Of a stretch of 64,000 nucleotides of DNA, positions 7,501 to 15,284 are shown piece after piece (the stretch's first letter is position 1; each line of letters begins with the position of its first letter). The position numbers and the translations under genes were made by a program. The DNA is taken from assembly GCA_030653365.1 (NCBI GenBank), contig JAURZL010000018.1, positions 248,001 to 312,000 on the forward strand, read 5' to 3'. Source of the stretch: Anaerolineaceae bacterium. GTDB taxonomy: Bacteria; Chloroflexota; Anaerolineae; Anaerolineales; Anaerolineaceae. The notes under the pieces are model-generated. The model was not told the origin of the DNA. It saw only the letters and a program-made list of their open reading frames with translations, and made no database searches.

Positions 7501-9129
7501 ATGCACCGAATCATACTCATTCTCGCCATACTCATCATCCTGACCACAGCCTGCACACCTGCTCAAACACCTACACCAACCCAGACTGTGGCACCAACCA
7601 TCACCATGCTGCCTACCCCTACGCCAACCCCAATCCCGCTACCTGCTGGCAGCGCTTCCAGTGAACAAACTATCGAAGCGAATGAAATCCTCTACGAAGT
7701 GCCTGTGGAAAGCATCGTCCTGCTGAGACCTATCGCAGAGATTGAAACCCTGAAGGGTATCAGCATCCATCTGGAAGCACTGCAGAACGAATTTCCGGAT
7801 CTTTCAGACTGGCAGATACTGGCAGCGGTTGATGCAAATGTCACCCAGGAATTACGCTTCAGCCTGGTGATCAAAGCGCAACACATAGAACAGGCAGTGT
7901 TGGTGATGGCAACCACCATCAACGCAGATGGAACAGAAACCTCCACCACAACACCTGCCTTTTTTGAAGAAAATGAAAAAAGAGAGCTGCAGGTGAAAAC
8001 CACTGGAATCAATTACACACTGAGTGCAGTAAACAACCAGGAAGAACTTGGCATCTACTGGCAGGAAGAACAACCTTTATTGGCCAGAGCGCGATGGGAA
8101 GATGTATATGCCCAGGTCTGGCAGGCGGGTGAGTGGCAGATCAGTGAACTGACAGAAGGATGGGAGTGGGATGGGGTGCAGTGGGAAAGAATGTATCCTG
8201 ATTACCCTGATTGGGCAACAGCAGCTTTAGAAAATGAGCAGGCTACTGTAGCCACCATTAACAAATCAACTGTTATGCTTCGCGGCTTTCGAGAAAATGA
8301 AACCTCAAACAACACCTCAGAAAACGAACGTATTCTTTTTGTGCTTAACCAAGAATTAAACCAATGGGAAGTGCCTCTTCCCACCATTGAGCAATCCTAT
8401 GCCAAATATGTTAATCCTTTTAAGACAAAAACCTTTGCAACCCGAGAACTTGACAGCTATGCACCTGAACTCTTTGAAATTCCCTCCCTTGAACCCAAAT
8501 ACCTAAGACACTGGCTTCAAGAATATTCAAAACAAATAATCAGCAGCGACAAAGTGGACACAGCAGTAATTGATCTTAATTTTAGCAATTGTCCAGAAAT
8601 GGGAAATTTTTTCGCTTCTACCATTACCTGCAGGATCGATTTCAGACCATACACACAACCGTTATTAGTCAAATACGACAATTATTTAGTCATGACTTTT
8701 AAAGCGAATATGCCTCTCTCAAACAATGAATCTGCTTTGGGTGCAATTCACATCACTGTTGATTACGAAACTTTAAACATCAAAGCGGCAGAATACTGGC
8801 AGAAAACATTCAGCTGGCTTGAGGGATTAGAGGCTTCGTTTATAGATATGGCCGGCTACACGATAGATATTTCGCCCACAATCGGACCAATACAAAGCTT
8901 TTCATCATTCCCAGGCGAAGAAATATTTCGAACCATTATGGATACCAACAACCCCGAATTGGCAGAAAAGTTATTTAGACTAATTTCAACTAAAGGCAAA
9001 GAAACAGAAGATGCAGAGAGAGAAATGATTCTTGAACAAATGTCAGAGTCAATCATCCCAGCCTTGTACCAACTCTTTAATCCAGAAATGCTTCCCCCCA
9101 ATAAATCCGATTGGACCGTTACCCCTTAA
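7501..9129 (+). CDS. Lipoprotein with Thr/Pro-rich linker, tandem paralog 2
   Basis: A 542-residue lipoprotein with the same signal peptide, lipobox and Thr-Pro linker as the gene at 5705. Its first 226 residues or so are almost identical to that paralog. From residue 227 the sequence is new, with no recognisable catalytic motif: a mixed region, then an acidic C-terminus. A shared conserved head with an exchangeable tail suggests duplication followed by replacement or fast divergence of the functional domain, as seen in variable surface proteins. It is flanked on the right by repeat R1 copy c. The role may be binding at the cell surface; this is inference. Confidence 0.8.
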   Translation: MHRIILILAILIILTTACTPAQTPTPTQTVAPTITMLPTPTPTPIPLPAGSASSEQTIEANEILYEVPVESIVLLRPIAEIETLKGISIHLEALQNEFPDLSDWQILAAVDANVTQELRFSLVIKAQHIEQAVLVMATTINADGTETSTTTPAFFEENEKRELQVKTTGINYTLSAVNNQEELGIYWQEEQPLLARARWEDVYAQVWQAGEWQISELTEGWEWDGVQWERMYPDYPDWATAALENEQATVATINKSTVMLRGFRENETSNNTSENERILFVLNQELNQWEVPLPTIEQSYAKYVNPFKTKTFATRELDSYAPELFEIPSLEPKYLRHWLQEYSKQIISSDKVDTAVIDLNFSNCPEMGNFFASTITCRIDFRPYTQPLLVKYDNYLVMTFKANMPLSNNESALGAIHITVDYETLNIKAAEYWQKTFSWLEGLEASFIDMAGYTIDISPTIGPIQSFSSFPGEEIFRTIMDTNNPELAEKLFRLISTKGKETEDAEREMILEQMSESIIPALYQLFNPEMLPPNKSDWTVTP

Positions 9130-9648
9130 GGCAGATTGCGCCCCACCCCTTAAGACACATTTGTATTAATCGCTTGCATAACCTAATACCAAGTAGCTAT
9201 ACTGGGTATTGAGGTTTGTTTAATGCCACCATGCTGCGCGTGAAGGCAGCGGAGTGGTCAGCCGGAGCGCGCTTTTGAAAGGGGGGTATGGCACGCGCCA
9301 GGGGGGAAAACAACGGACGCGAGTCTGCCGGCGTAGTTTGTGAGTGAGATCGATCAATACTCATGAGGTATGAGGGTATGTTGAACTCTGGATTATGATG
9401 GAGTTTGGATAAGAATTCAGTGGGATTGAGTCGGGGATGGATGAATAGAGAGAAGGGACTAAGTGCTGTTCACGATAGATGGTTATGAAAGCGAAATAAA
9501 AATGAAAGTAATAATAAAGGCAAAACTAATTAGTAGTATTTATATGCAATTGTAAGACAACAATAATTGAATTAAGCTAAAATATATTGGATTCATATCT
9601 CGACAAATTCAATTTTGATATATCTTAAATTTAGGGAGAAAAAGATAA
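9130..9648. other. Intergenic region holding repeat R1 copy c
   Basis: The first 100 bases show nothing. R1 copy c follows at 9231-9350. From about 9480 the sequence becomes strongly AT-rich and leads into the gene at 9649. A plausible -10-like TATATC/TAAATT tract lies near 9618-9630, followed by TTTAGGGAGAAAAAG, a ribosome site. Confidence 0.5.
9231..9350 (+). repeat. Dispersed intergenic repeat R1, copy c
   Basis: Carries ATGCTGCGCGTGAAGG, GAGCGCGCTTTTGAAAGG, TATGGCACGCGCCAGG and GCGAGTCTGCCGGCGTAGTT, then GTGAGTGAGATCGATC. Clear match to copies a, b and d in the same orientation. Confidence 0.75.
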
Positions 9649-10701
9649 ATGGGAATTAAAAAATGTTCGAATTGTGATTATGAAAACTCAACGGGAGATA
9701 GTTATTGTTATAAATGTGGCTCTAAATTGGATTCAAATTTCATAAATTCAGAATATACAGAAATTGAAAATATAAATTTTAATGAAAAAAATGATAGTGC
9801 AGTTACAAATCCATTTTTTATTTTTGGATCTATTGTCATAATTTTGTTTTTGATAATTTTTGGAATTAATACTGAATGGGGTTCAGTATTAATTATACTA
9901 GGATTTATAGGACTATCTGCATTAGTTATAGTTATCTTATTTGATATACAAAATGACAAAAATAAGCAAAAAGCGATAGCAAATCAGAAAAAAGAACTAA
10001 ATAATTTTTATAAGCAATATCAAAAAATCAAATATGGTATTGATATACCCGAATCTGCTAAAACGATTGTTTACCTTAAATCTAGTATTTATTCGCCAAT
10101 TAAGATATCTAAGAAAAATACTCTTATTTATATCTGGAAAAACAATGATACTATAAATTTTTTCCCTCTAGGACCAAAGACAAACCCATCATTAGAATTG
10201 CATAATTTTAAGTTAAGCCAGATTCCAATTGAAAAAATTGAATTTTTTCATAAAGAAGGAGAATTATATAGAGAAACGAAGATAACTGGGGGCGGTGGTG
10301 GAGGATCAACTATTGGAGGAGCGGTTGTAGGGGGATTAATTGCTGGTGATACAGGTGCGATTATAGGAAGTAGAAAGAAAGTTGATGAAATTAGGTCGGA
10401 ATTGATAACACACGACGAAAGAAAAACTATATTAAATTTTTTTGATGATGATAACGAAAGATACTCAATTCAGTTTGATAATGAATCATTCCAAATATTA
10501 AATGATTTGATTCCTGAAAAAGAATATAACATTGTCAATGCTTTAAAAAGCAAAGATATTTTGAATAAAGTTGATGCCATGAATAAAAATAAAAGTATAG
10601 TTGAACAATTACATGAAATAAAACAATTACTTGATGAGGATATTCTAACTGAGCAAGAATTTAATGAAATGAAGAAACGAATTCTTGGAATACAATCATA
10701 A
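9649..10701 (+). CDS. Zinc-ribbon membrane protein with SHOCT domain
   Basis: A 350-residue protein. Residues 6-26 have two CxxC pairs (CSNC...CYKC), a small zinc ribbon. Two hydrophobic segments follow at about residues 58-76 and 80-102, a likely membrane hairpin. The middle region ends in a glycine-rich stretch around residue 212 (TGGGGGGSTIGGAVVGG...GDTGAIIG) that looks like a glycine-zipper. The last 30 residues, EQLHEIKQLLDEDILTEQEF onward, are a SHOCT domain, a short helical oligomerisation module. A GGGAGAAAAAG ribosome site precedes the ATG. It stands alone, is AT-rich and is framed by R1 copies c and d. Function unknown; similar proteins are thought to be membrane sensors or scaffolds. 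Confidence 0.8.
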   Translation: MGIKKCSNCDYENSTGDSYCYKCGSKLDSNFINSEYTEIENINFNEKNDSAVTNPFFIFGSIVIILFLIIFGINTEWGSVLIILGFIGLSALVIVILFDIQNDKNKQKAIANQKKELNNFYKQYQKIKYGIDIPESAKTIVYLKSSIYSPIKISKKNTLIYIWKNNDTINFFPLGPKTNPSLELHNFKLSQIPIEKIEFFHKEGELYRETKITGGGGGGSTIGGAVVGGLIAGDTGAIIGSRKKVDEIRSELITHDERKTILNFFDDDNERYSIQFDNESFQILNDLIPEKEYNIVNALKSKDILNKVDAMNKNKSIVEQLHEIKQLLDEDILTEQEFNEMKKRILGIQS

Positions 10702-10819
10702 GCAAAAGTAATCATAGCATAAAACAAAGGACTTAGAACGAGTGGTTTAAGTTCATTGTAATCTTAAGGACAGGGGGGCCAACGGAAAACTGCGATGCCC
10801 AATGGCTCGACACCCTAGG

Positions 10820-10952
10820 TGGCTGCGAGTCTGCCGGCGTAGTTCGTGAATGAGATCGATCTTAATGCAAGGTCTCCTGGGGAAAATCGAACCTGGTTGA
10901 ATTGGTGTAGGTTCGGGAGAAGGGTGCTGGCGGGTGTGGTTTGGATAGGTGG
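10820..10952 (+). repeat. Dispersed intergenic repeat R1, copy d (3' half)
   Basis: Begins at GCGAGTCTGCCGGCGTAGTT, continues with GTGAATGAGATCGATC and ends in TTCGGGAGAAGG and GCTGGCGGGTGTGG. It lacks the 5' half found in copies a-c and shares its 3' extension with copy b. Confidence 0.7.
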
Positions 10953-10996
10953 AATGGATGTTGATATGTTTATGGTCCATCATCGATCGCGGTTAA

Positions 10997-11038
10997 GCTG
11001 GAGAAGGTCGGCTATGAGTACTGCCGACCTTCTCCAGC
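10997..11038. repeat. Perfect 16-bp hairpin
   Basis: GCTGGAGAAGGTCGGC and GCCGACCTTCTCCAGC flank a 10-base loop. No T run follows on either side, so it is not a standard intrinsic terminator. It resembles the long hairpins at 12319, 13417 and 15066 in style but not in sequence. Confidence 0.7.
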
Positions 11039-11123
11039 CCAAGCCGGGAGTGAAATAATAGATTGCGGTTTAACTAGAATGCGTTCAGATCCTTTGAAGG
11101 GAAAGATAGACTGTGTTCGCGCG

Positions 11124-11301
11124 CGAAAGCTGCCTGCAGGCGCTGTTTGACGGACCCACGCTCTTTTTGTGGCTCTGGCAATAAGGCGATCTGCTGTAGC
11201 TTTGGTGCGTTGTCTCTGCGGCTGGCGTAAAGGTGGCGCAAATGGTGTTTTTCCAGGTCTCTATGACTGGAAAACACGATTTGCGCTCCTGGGAGGGATC
11301 A
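11124..11301 (+). repeat. 178-bp structured repeat, copy 1
   Basis: About 90% identical by eye to 12537-12714, with the same length and orientation. It starts CGAAAGCTGCCTGCAGGCGC and ends in a 51-base near-perfect hairpin at 11236-11286: outer arms GCGCAAAT/ATTTGCGC, inner arms TTTTCCAG/CTGGAAAA, loop GTCTCTATGA. The two copies bracket the DUF6602-like gene. Confidence 0.8.
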
Positions 11302-11354
11302 CAGCGACGGTGGTTAAGTCCAGTGAGATGGTGGCATTGGGCAAAGGATAGAGG

Positions 11355-12122
11355 TTAGAAAGTTGTGATCCGTGCAGGCTGAGGTGAGATTTGGTAGTTA
11401 CTGAGGTTGAATTTAATGGATGTGTTGGTATCAGGGTTAAAATTAGTTGTGTTGATTTCACCGACAAGGATATTGAAAAGGTGGTTGAAAAATCTCCCGA
11501 AGGGATCGTCTGTAAAGATAATTACAATGCGGTGATAAGGATCGTACTGAGCGTATAGTCCATCGTCTCCTAGAAAGCAGATTCCATCCGGGATCACTGA
11601 AATGGTTTCTTGTTTCGCTTTCTTATATTGGTCATAAAAAGCTTGGTGGTCGACCAAAGGTTGGAAAGAAAATAAGAATGTTTTTGGTTTCAATTTCGAT
11701 GAAACCTCCGAGTAATCCTTGGAATTGATGGCTAGAATCTTGTGGTTACTTGGTCTAAGGTTTTTCACCGATGAGCTTCTGATGAATGCTTGGGTCAAAT
11801 CTGGTTTACCGGCTGGGGGGAGGAATTCTATGGTTGCGAGAACGCTTTCGATAAGGTATATTTTGGATCCGTTGGTTGATGGGAAGGTAGGGAAGTTGGA
11901 GCTATAAAGGATCAGGTTTTGGTGTGAAGATCGGGTACCAAAATTATCGATTATCTCTCCTGAGCCAATCTGAATTGTTGAGGGAAGGAATCTTTTCAGA
12001 AACAGGTTTGTGAAATGATTCCTGAGAGTATCGGTGGAATCATTGTGGTTTGTTTGTAGTGGATTAATACAACTTAAAAAAAGTGATTCGGTTTCTTTGC
12101 AGAATTCAGGGATGTATGACAT
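11355..12122 (-). CDS. DUF6602-like protein
   Basis: A 255-residue protein starting MSYIPEF. Residues about 34-105 carry a pattern I associate with DUF6602: a helix (HFTNLFLKRFLP), then QIGSGEIIDNFGTRSSHQN and LILYSSNFPTF, then IESVLATIEF. In that family the fold resembles restriction-endonuclease-like proteins, with an S-x-Q-x-D-like and a V-E-S-V-x-A-x-I-E-x segment. Here the usual D after Q is replaced (HQNLILY) and the usual Lys after IE is not seen (IEFLPPAGK), so activity is uncertain. A longer start at 12203 exists, but its first codons fall on a 50-bp element also found upstream of the gene at 13556; the start at 12122 is therefore preferred. Confidence 0.6.
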   Translation of the reverse strand: MSYIPEFCKETESLFLSCINPLQTNHNDSTDTLRNHFTNLFLKRFLPSTIQIGSGEIIDNFGTRSSHQNLILYSSNFPTFPSTNGSKIYLIESVLATIEFLPPAGKPDLTQAFIRSSSVKNLRPSNHKILAINSKDYSEVSSKLKPKTFLFSFQPLVDHQAFYDQYKKAKQETISVIPDGICFLGDDGLYAQYDPYHRIVIIFTDDPFGRFFNHLFNILVGEINTTNFNPDTNTSIKFNLSNYQISPQPARITTF

Positions 12123-12172
12123 GGGTAATTCCAATTCAAGATTTAATTTGTTATGGATATTATACAATAAAT

Positions 12173-12223
12173 AGAATAAATATTCTAGTATATTTTTATT
12201 CAATTGGAAATTTTAAGATTCAA
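12173..12223 (-). promoter_or_regulatory. Shared upstream element with inverted repeat, copy 1
   Basis: About 50 bp nearly identical to 13859-13910. It contains AGAATA-AA-TATTCT (12173-12186), an inverted repeat, and AATTGGAAATTTTAAGATTCAA. Both copies lie upstream of a minus-strand gene (start at 12122 here, 13837 for the other), so the two genes are probably under one regulator. Confidence 0.5.
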
Positions 12224-12283
12224 AATTATATTGAGTATTTTGATTATTTAGTTCTGATGTGAGGTGCTGGGTTTACTTTCCAA

Positions 12284-12360
12284 CCCCGAGCGAAGGGGAA
12301 AAAAGAATTAAATTAAGCGTTGGACAGTCTCCCCTACGTTCCTAGGGGAGACTGTCCAAC
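12284..12360 (+). repeat. Hairpin repeat H, copy 1
   Basis: Two-part element: CCCCGAGCGAAGGGG (12284-12298), a 20-base A-rich spacer, then an 18-bp perfect stem (GTTGGACAGTCTCCCCTA at 12319-12336 and its complement at 12343-12360) with loop CGTTCC. Copies 2 and 3 are at 13380-13456 and 14965-15049. The preceding sequence TGATGTGAGGTGCTGGG is also partly shared. Confidence 0.75.
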
Positions 12361-12389
12361 AAGACACATATTTAAAAAAAATCGGTGTA

Positions 12390-12479
12390 GACAACCTTTC
12401 CCCCGAGAGCCACCCAGAAAAGAACGATTGGATTTCTGATTCCGGAAAAACTGGAAAAATGGAACAGGGAAAGGTTGTC
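12390..12479. repeat. Long-loop inverted repeat
   Basis: GACAACCTTTCCC at 12390-12402 pairs with GGGAAAGGTTGTC at 12467-12479, with GTG/CAC just outside. The enclosed 64 bases carry a second small inverted repeat around CCAGAAAAG/ACTGGAAAAA. No transposase or target duplication is seen. Confidence 0.55.
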
Positions 12480-12536
12480 CACGGACGACCACCGAAAGAA
12501 TGACACGATACAGAATGGTTTCATTCTTGAAAAGCA

Positions 12537-12714
12537 CGAAAGCTGCCTGCAGGCGCTGTTTGCCGGACCCACATTCTCTTTGTGGCTCTGGCAATAAGGC
12601 GAACTGCTGTAGCTTTGGTGCGTTGTCTCTGCGACCAGCGGAAAGGTGGCGCAAATGGTGTTTTTCCAGGTCTCTATGACTGGAAAACACGATTTGCGCT
12701 CATGGGAGGAATCA
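12537..12714 (+). repeat. 178-bp structured repeat, copy 2
   Basis: Second copy of the element at 11124-11301, with the same 51-base terminal hairpin at 12649-12699. Differences between copies avoid the hairpin arms and cluster in the 5' half and mid region. Confidence 0.8.
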
Positions 12715-12772
12715 GATCGATGGGGGTATGAATTCAAAAATAATCGGTTAACTTACAGACAAAAACCGAGAA

Positions 12773-13282
12773 TTATTCTATTTTTTCTAACTCTACAATT
12801 GTTCCGGAAACAAAAACCATTAATATATTATTATCTAATGAGTTAATATCAAATTTAATTCCTATTACGCCATTACCACCTTTATCAGCTGCTTTTTCAC
12901 ACAACTCATAAATAGCATCATCTTTAGCTTTCTGTAATTTTTTTTGAAAACTATTTGATCTTTCGCCTTCAAAATCTGCAATAGCTGCATCAAACTCTGA
13001 AAAAAGACCTGTACCTAATACTACTTCAGCAGAGTCAATACCTAAATATCTTAAAATATTAACGTTGACTAAAAGGGCTGTTGTAGATAAGAACATTTTT
13101 TTTATTAATAATCTTTTTGGGATAGCTAAGCTCTCACCTCTGGATATTAAAATATCACCAATCACCTCTAATTTTTCATCAGACCATGATGGATCATGAA
13201 TAGACCAAATCCGTTTTAAGTAACTGGTATCTTCTTTGTTCATTTGCTTTGTAAAACCTTCGATAGATTCATTATTTGCCAC
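12773..13282 (-). CDS. YbjQ/UPF0145-like protein
   Basis: A 169-residue protein. Residues about 87-165 match the YbjQ (UPF0145) pattern: VVLGTGLFSEFDAAIADFEG, then a long helix with an A-x-x-x-A-x-x-x-L-x-x-x-A run, then GGNGVIGIKFDIN and a final strand FVSGTIV. Members form pentamers in solved structures; a metal-binding role has been proposed but is not settled. The first 85 residues are an extra helical domain of unknown role. A GGAGGTAATTGTG ribosome site precedes the ATG. The gene stands alone between the 178-bp repeat and hairpin repeat H copy 2. Confidence 0.8.
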   Translation of the reverse strand: MANNESIEGFTKQMNKEDTSYLKRIWSIHDPSWSDEKLEVIGDILISRGESLAIPKRLLIKKMFLSTTALLVNVNILRYLGIDSAEVVLGTGLFSEFDAAIADFEGERSNSFQKKLQKAKDDAIYELCEKAADKGGNGVIGIKFDINSLDNNILMVFVSGTIVELEKIE

Positions 13283-13379
13283 AATTACCTCCTAATCTAA
13301 AAAATTATATATTATTAAACCGATTCATTGAAATTTATTAATGGTTATCAATTAGTTATAATGAGATGGATTTTTTCTG

Positions 13380-13456
13380 CCCCGAGCGAAGAGGGAAAAG
13401 GTGTAATAAAAAAAGCGCTGGACAGTCTCCCGAGTGTGCGGGGGAGACTATCCAGC
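13380..13456 (+). repeat. Hairpin repeat H, copy 2
   Basis: CCCCGAGCGAAGAGGG, an A-rich spacer, then GCTGGACAGTCTCCC (13417-13431) pairing with GGGAGACTATCCAGC (to 13456) with one mismatch. Same order and orientation as copy 1. Confidence 0.75.
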
Positions 13457-13555
13457 AAGACCTGATTGCTTAAGGCGGAGCGGATGGGCGGAGAGAAGCG
13501 GAGCGCGTCCGCGGAGTTTGCTGGTTTTACAGCCTGGTTATGAATATGGGGTGAA

Positions 13556-13837
13556 TCACCACCTACCAGTTTCGATGCCGGATTCGGTGAGCTGGTAGTA
13601 TTTGATGCCGTCTTTCTCGGTTTCGGTCATGTATCCACCAAAAATTAGAGCTGCGAAGTCTTCGTGTATGGTTTTCCAATACGTTGCAATGGGGTAGTCT
13701 TTTATCATTGGGGAAAATGATGCGATTTTGTGTTTCCAGGTGAAGGTGAAGGGTTCTTCGAGAACTTTGGATCCATGGGTCCAGTAGTAGAGGTTTTTAA
13801 GGTAGGCGAGTTGGAGTTTGGTGGGTTGTGTAGTCAT
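13556..13837 (-). CDS. Small hypothetical protein, winged-helix-like
   Basis: A 93-residue protein, MTTQPTKLQLAYLKNLYYWT onward. It ends with YYQLTESGIETGRW, a pattern typical of the wing and final helix of small winged-helix proteins. An N-terminal helix and a Trp-rich middle precede it. No family is recognised. It shares a 50-bp upstream element with the DUF6602-like gene, so the two are probably co-regulated. The spacer on its 5' side carries no other gene. Confidence 0.55.
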   Translation of the reverse strand: MTTQPTKLQLAYLKNLYYWTHGSKVLEEPFTFTWKHKIASFSPMIKDYPIATYWKTIHEDFAALIFGGYMTETEKDGIKYYQLTESGIETGRW

Positions 13838-13858
13838 TTTTTTGATTTTACAATACTT

Positions 13859-13910
13859 AGAATAAATATTCTATTAATATATTTAAAGAATTGGAAATTT
13901 TAAGATTCAA
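13859..13910 (-). promoter_or_regulatory. Shared upstream element with inverted repeat, copy 2
   Basis: Second copy of the element at 12173-12223, including AGAATAAATATTCT at 13859-13872 and TTGGAAATTTTAAGATTCAA at its far end. It begins 21 bases upstream of the gene start at 13837. Confidence 0.5.
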
Positions 13911-14039
13911 CCAGGGATTAGAGGTGGACTCAATTAAAAACAGTGGGAAGTGCTGATGTGAGGTGCTAGTGGATGCTTAGTATCGAATATTTCATACAGC
14001 AAGACACTGTTGCCCAAATAATGAGAGCTATGTTTGTTA

Positions 14040-14837
14040 TTATGATTTTATGAACTCAATAATATGAGTGGAAGTTTTCTTGAGCCAATTTTGATGAGCT
14101 TTATACCAAATATCTGAGGATTTTCCAAGTTTTGCAATCTGCCGGGGGTGGGCAAGGGGTAAGATTTTTAGATCAACATTTTCTATTCTTGTATCGTTAA
14201 GATGACCGTAGAGATCTTCAGTTTGTACAAAGTCTGAAAGCCGCTTATAGCGATTATCGTAGAATTTCAGAAACCATTGGATTGGTTTATCACCAAGCAT
14301 TATGAGGGTGACTGCCCTGGATTCAATGATTTCAGCCAGGATCTGGTTACGTCGTTTTTCATCAGATAATATTTGGGGAACAGAAGGAACTGAAGGTTCA
14401 GGTAAATTATATTTATCTTTAAGAGGAAAATATTCTCTTTCAATTGCGCGTTGTTGACCTGGATTAACACAGCTATGGGGTACTAAATCGCATATCCATG
14501 CCTGATCTCGTTCCAATCCAAGAGGATTCAAAATCAGGTCATCCAGGGCAAGGCCAGAAGGTCCGTTGAAGGACTTTTCAGGTGGGACTAGCTCTCCCAA
14601 TTCTCCAGGGATTTCAATTTTTTGAAGAATTGACTCCACATTATCACCCCGCCAGAAAATGTAAGGCTCACTGGCAACTGCTAAAGCACTCACAACGGTT
14701 TTATTCCTGGTGTTGATCCAACGCGCATGAACAGCACTGGCGTAGACACCCAGTACAAATACTTTTTTTGGGGTGCGATCTGCCTGATGAACAACATGAA
14801 CAGGCTGTCCAAACGGGAAGGTTCCGATATTTTCCAT
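14040..14837 (-). CDS. Uracil-DNA-glycosylase-superfamily-like protein
   Basis: A 265-residue protein with the order expected of a UDG-fold enzyme: VFVLGVYASAVHARW near residue 26 (motif 1 position, G-x-Y-P/A-S in distant members), AWICDLVPHSCVNPGQQ in the middle, a strand VTLIMLGDKPIQWF (V-x-L-G-x-x-A position), and a late ILPLAHPRQ around residue 230 (H-P-S/H-P-R position). The canonical catalytic Asp/Asn of motif 1 is not obvious, so the substrate and even activity are unclear. Members of this divergent group turn up in defence neighbourhoods. The gene is monocistronic, with a GGAAAATTC leader before the ATG, and hairpin repeat H copy 3 lies upstream. Confidence 0.6.
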   Translation of the reverse strand: MENIGTFPFGQPVHVVHQADRTPKKVFVLGVYASAVHARWINTRNKTVVSALAVASEPYIFWRGDNVESILQKIEIPGELGELVPPEKSFNGPSGLALDDLILNPLGLERDQAWICDLVPHSCVNPGQQRAIEREYFPLKDKYNLPEPSVPSVPQILSDEKRRNQILAEIIESRAVTLIMLGDKPIQWFLKFYDNRYKRLSDFVQTEDLYGHLNDTRIENVDLKILPLAHPRQIAKLGKSSDIWYKAHQNWLKKTSTHIIEFIKS

Positions 14838-14964
14838 TGAATTTTCCTTATTCTTTAACTAATATGGACCAGAATTTCGGTTACGGGCAATCAGGTTGTG
14901 TTAATTATAGATACTAAATATAAAAAACTTTAGTTCTGAGCGAGGTGCTGGGTGTTCGACCCTG

Positions 14965-15049
14965 CCCTGAGCGAAGGGGTATAAGAAAAAACTTAATGGT
15001 TAAGTGCTGGACAGCCATTCTGAGGAACGAGGGATGGGTGTCCAGCACT
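14965..15049 (+). repeat. Hairpin repeat H, copy 3
   Basis: CCCTGAGCGAAGGGG, a spacer, then AGTGCTGGACAGCCAT (15003-15018) pairing with ATGGGTGTCCAGCACT (15034-15049) with one mismatch. Preceded by GAGCGAGGTGCTGGGTGTT, related to the lead-in of copy 1. Confidence 0.75.
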
Positions 15050-15065
15050 GCCCGGGGGATACGGT

Positions 15066-15119
15066 GGGGAAAATGGTGGCGTGCCTGGATGGACTTCCAT
15101 GCTGGCCACCATTTTCCCC
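15066..15119. repeat. Perfect 15-bp hairpin
   Basis: GGGGAAAATGGTGGC at 15066-15080 pairs with GCCACCATTTTCCCC at 15105-15119. The 24-base loop holds a smaller ATGGACTTCCAT palindrome. No terminator-like T run. Confidence 0.7.
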
Positions 15120-15284
15120 TCATGGAATGGAAAAGATCGACGGCGTTCAAGTCCAGGGATGATGCAGGTGGAAATTAATTTTCTAAGCGAAATGGAAACG
15201 AAATGCTGAAGCTGATTACGAGAGAATATTTCACGTTCTGAAATTATTAAAATTCAAATCTAAAAAATAATTAAAACAAAATTA

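Larger units (their letters stand above)
10702..11354. other. Intergenic region made of three repeat elements
   Basis: Contains R1 copy d, a 16-bp perfect hairpin at 10997-11038, and the first copy of a 178-bp structured repeat. No credible gene was found; frames here fall on repeats. Confidence 0.6.
12204..12772. other. Intergenic region made of hairpin elements
   Basis: Holds hairpin-repeat H copy 1 (12284-12360), a separate 13-bp inverted repeat (12390-12479) and copy 2 of the 178-bp repeat (12537-12714). Overlapping frames on the minus strand at 12334-12737 lie on these elements and are not accepted. Confidence 0.6.
14838..15284. other. Intergenic region with two hairpin elements
   Basis: Contains hairpin repeat H copy 3 and a separate 15-bp hairpin at 15066-15119. 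The rest is AT-rich and shows nothing else. Confidence 0.6.

Noticed and set aside
11074-11351. Frames on the 178-bp repeat, also at 12334-12737
   Set aside because: Hairpin sequence explains the base pattern; frames differ between the two copies.
4240-15284. Possible integron array
   Set aside because: The layout is cassette-like, but there is no integrase gene and no attC-type GTTRRRY/RYYYAAC pair was found at the repeat ends.
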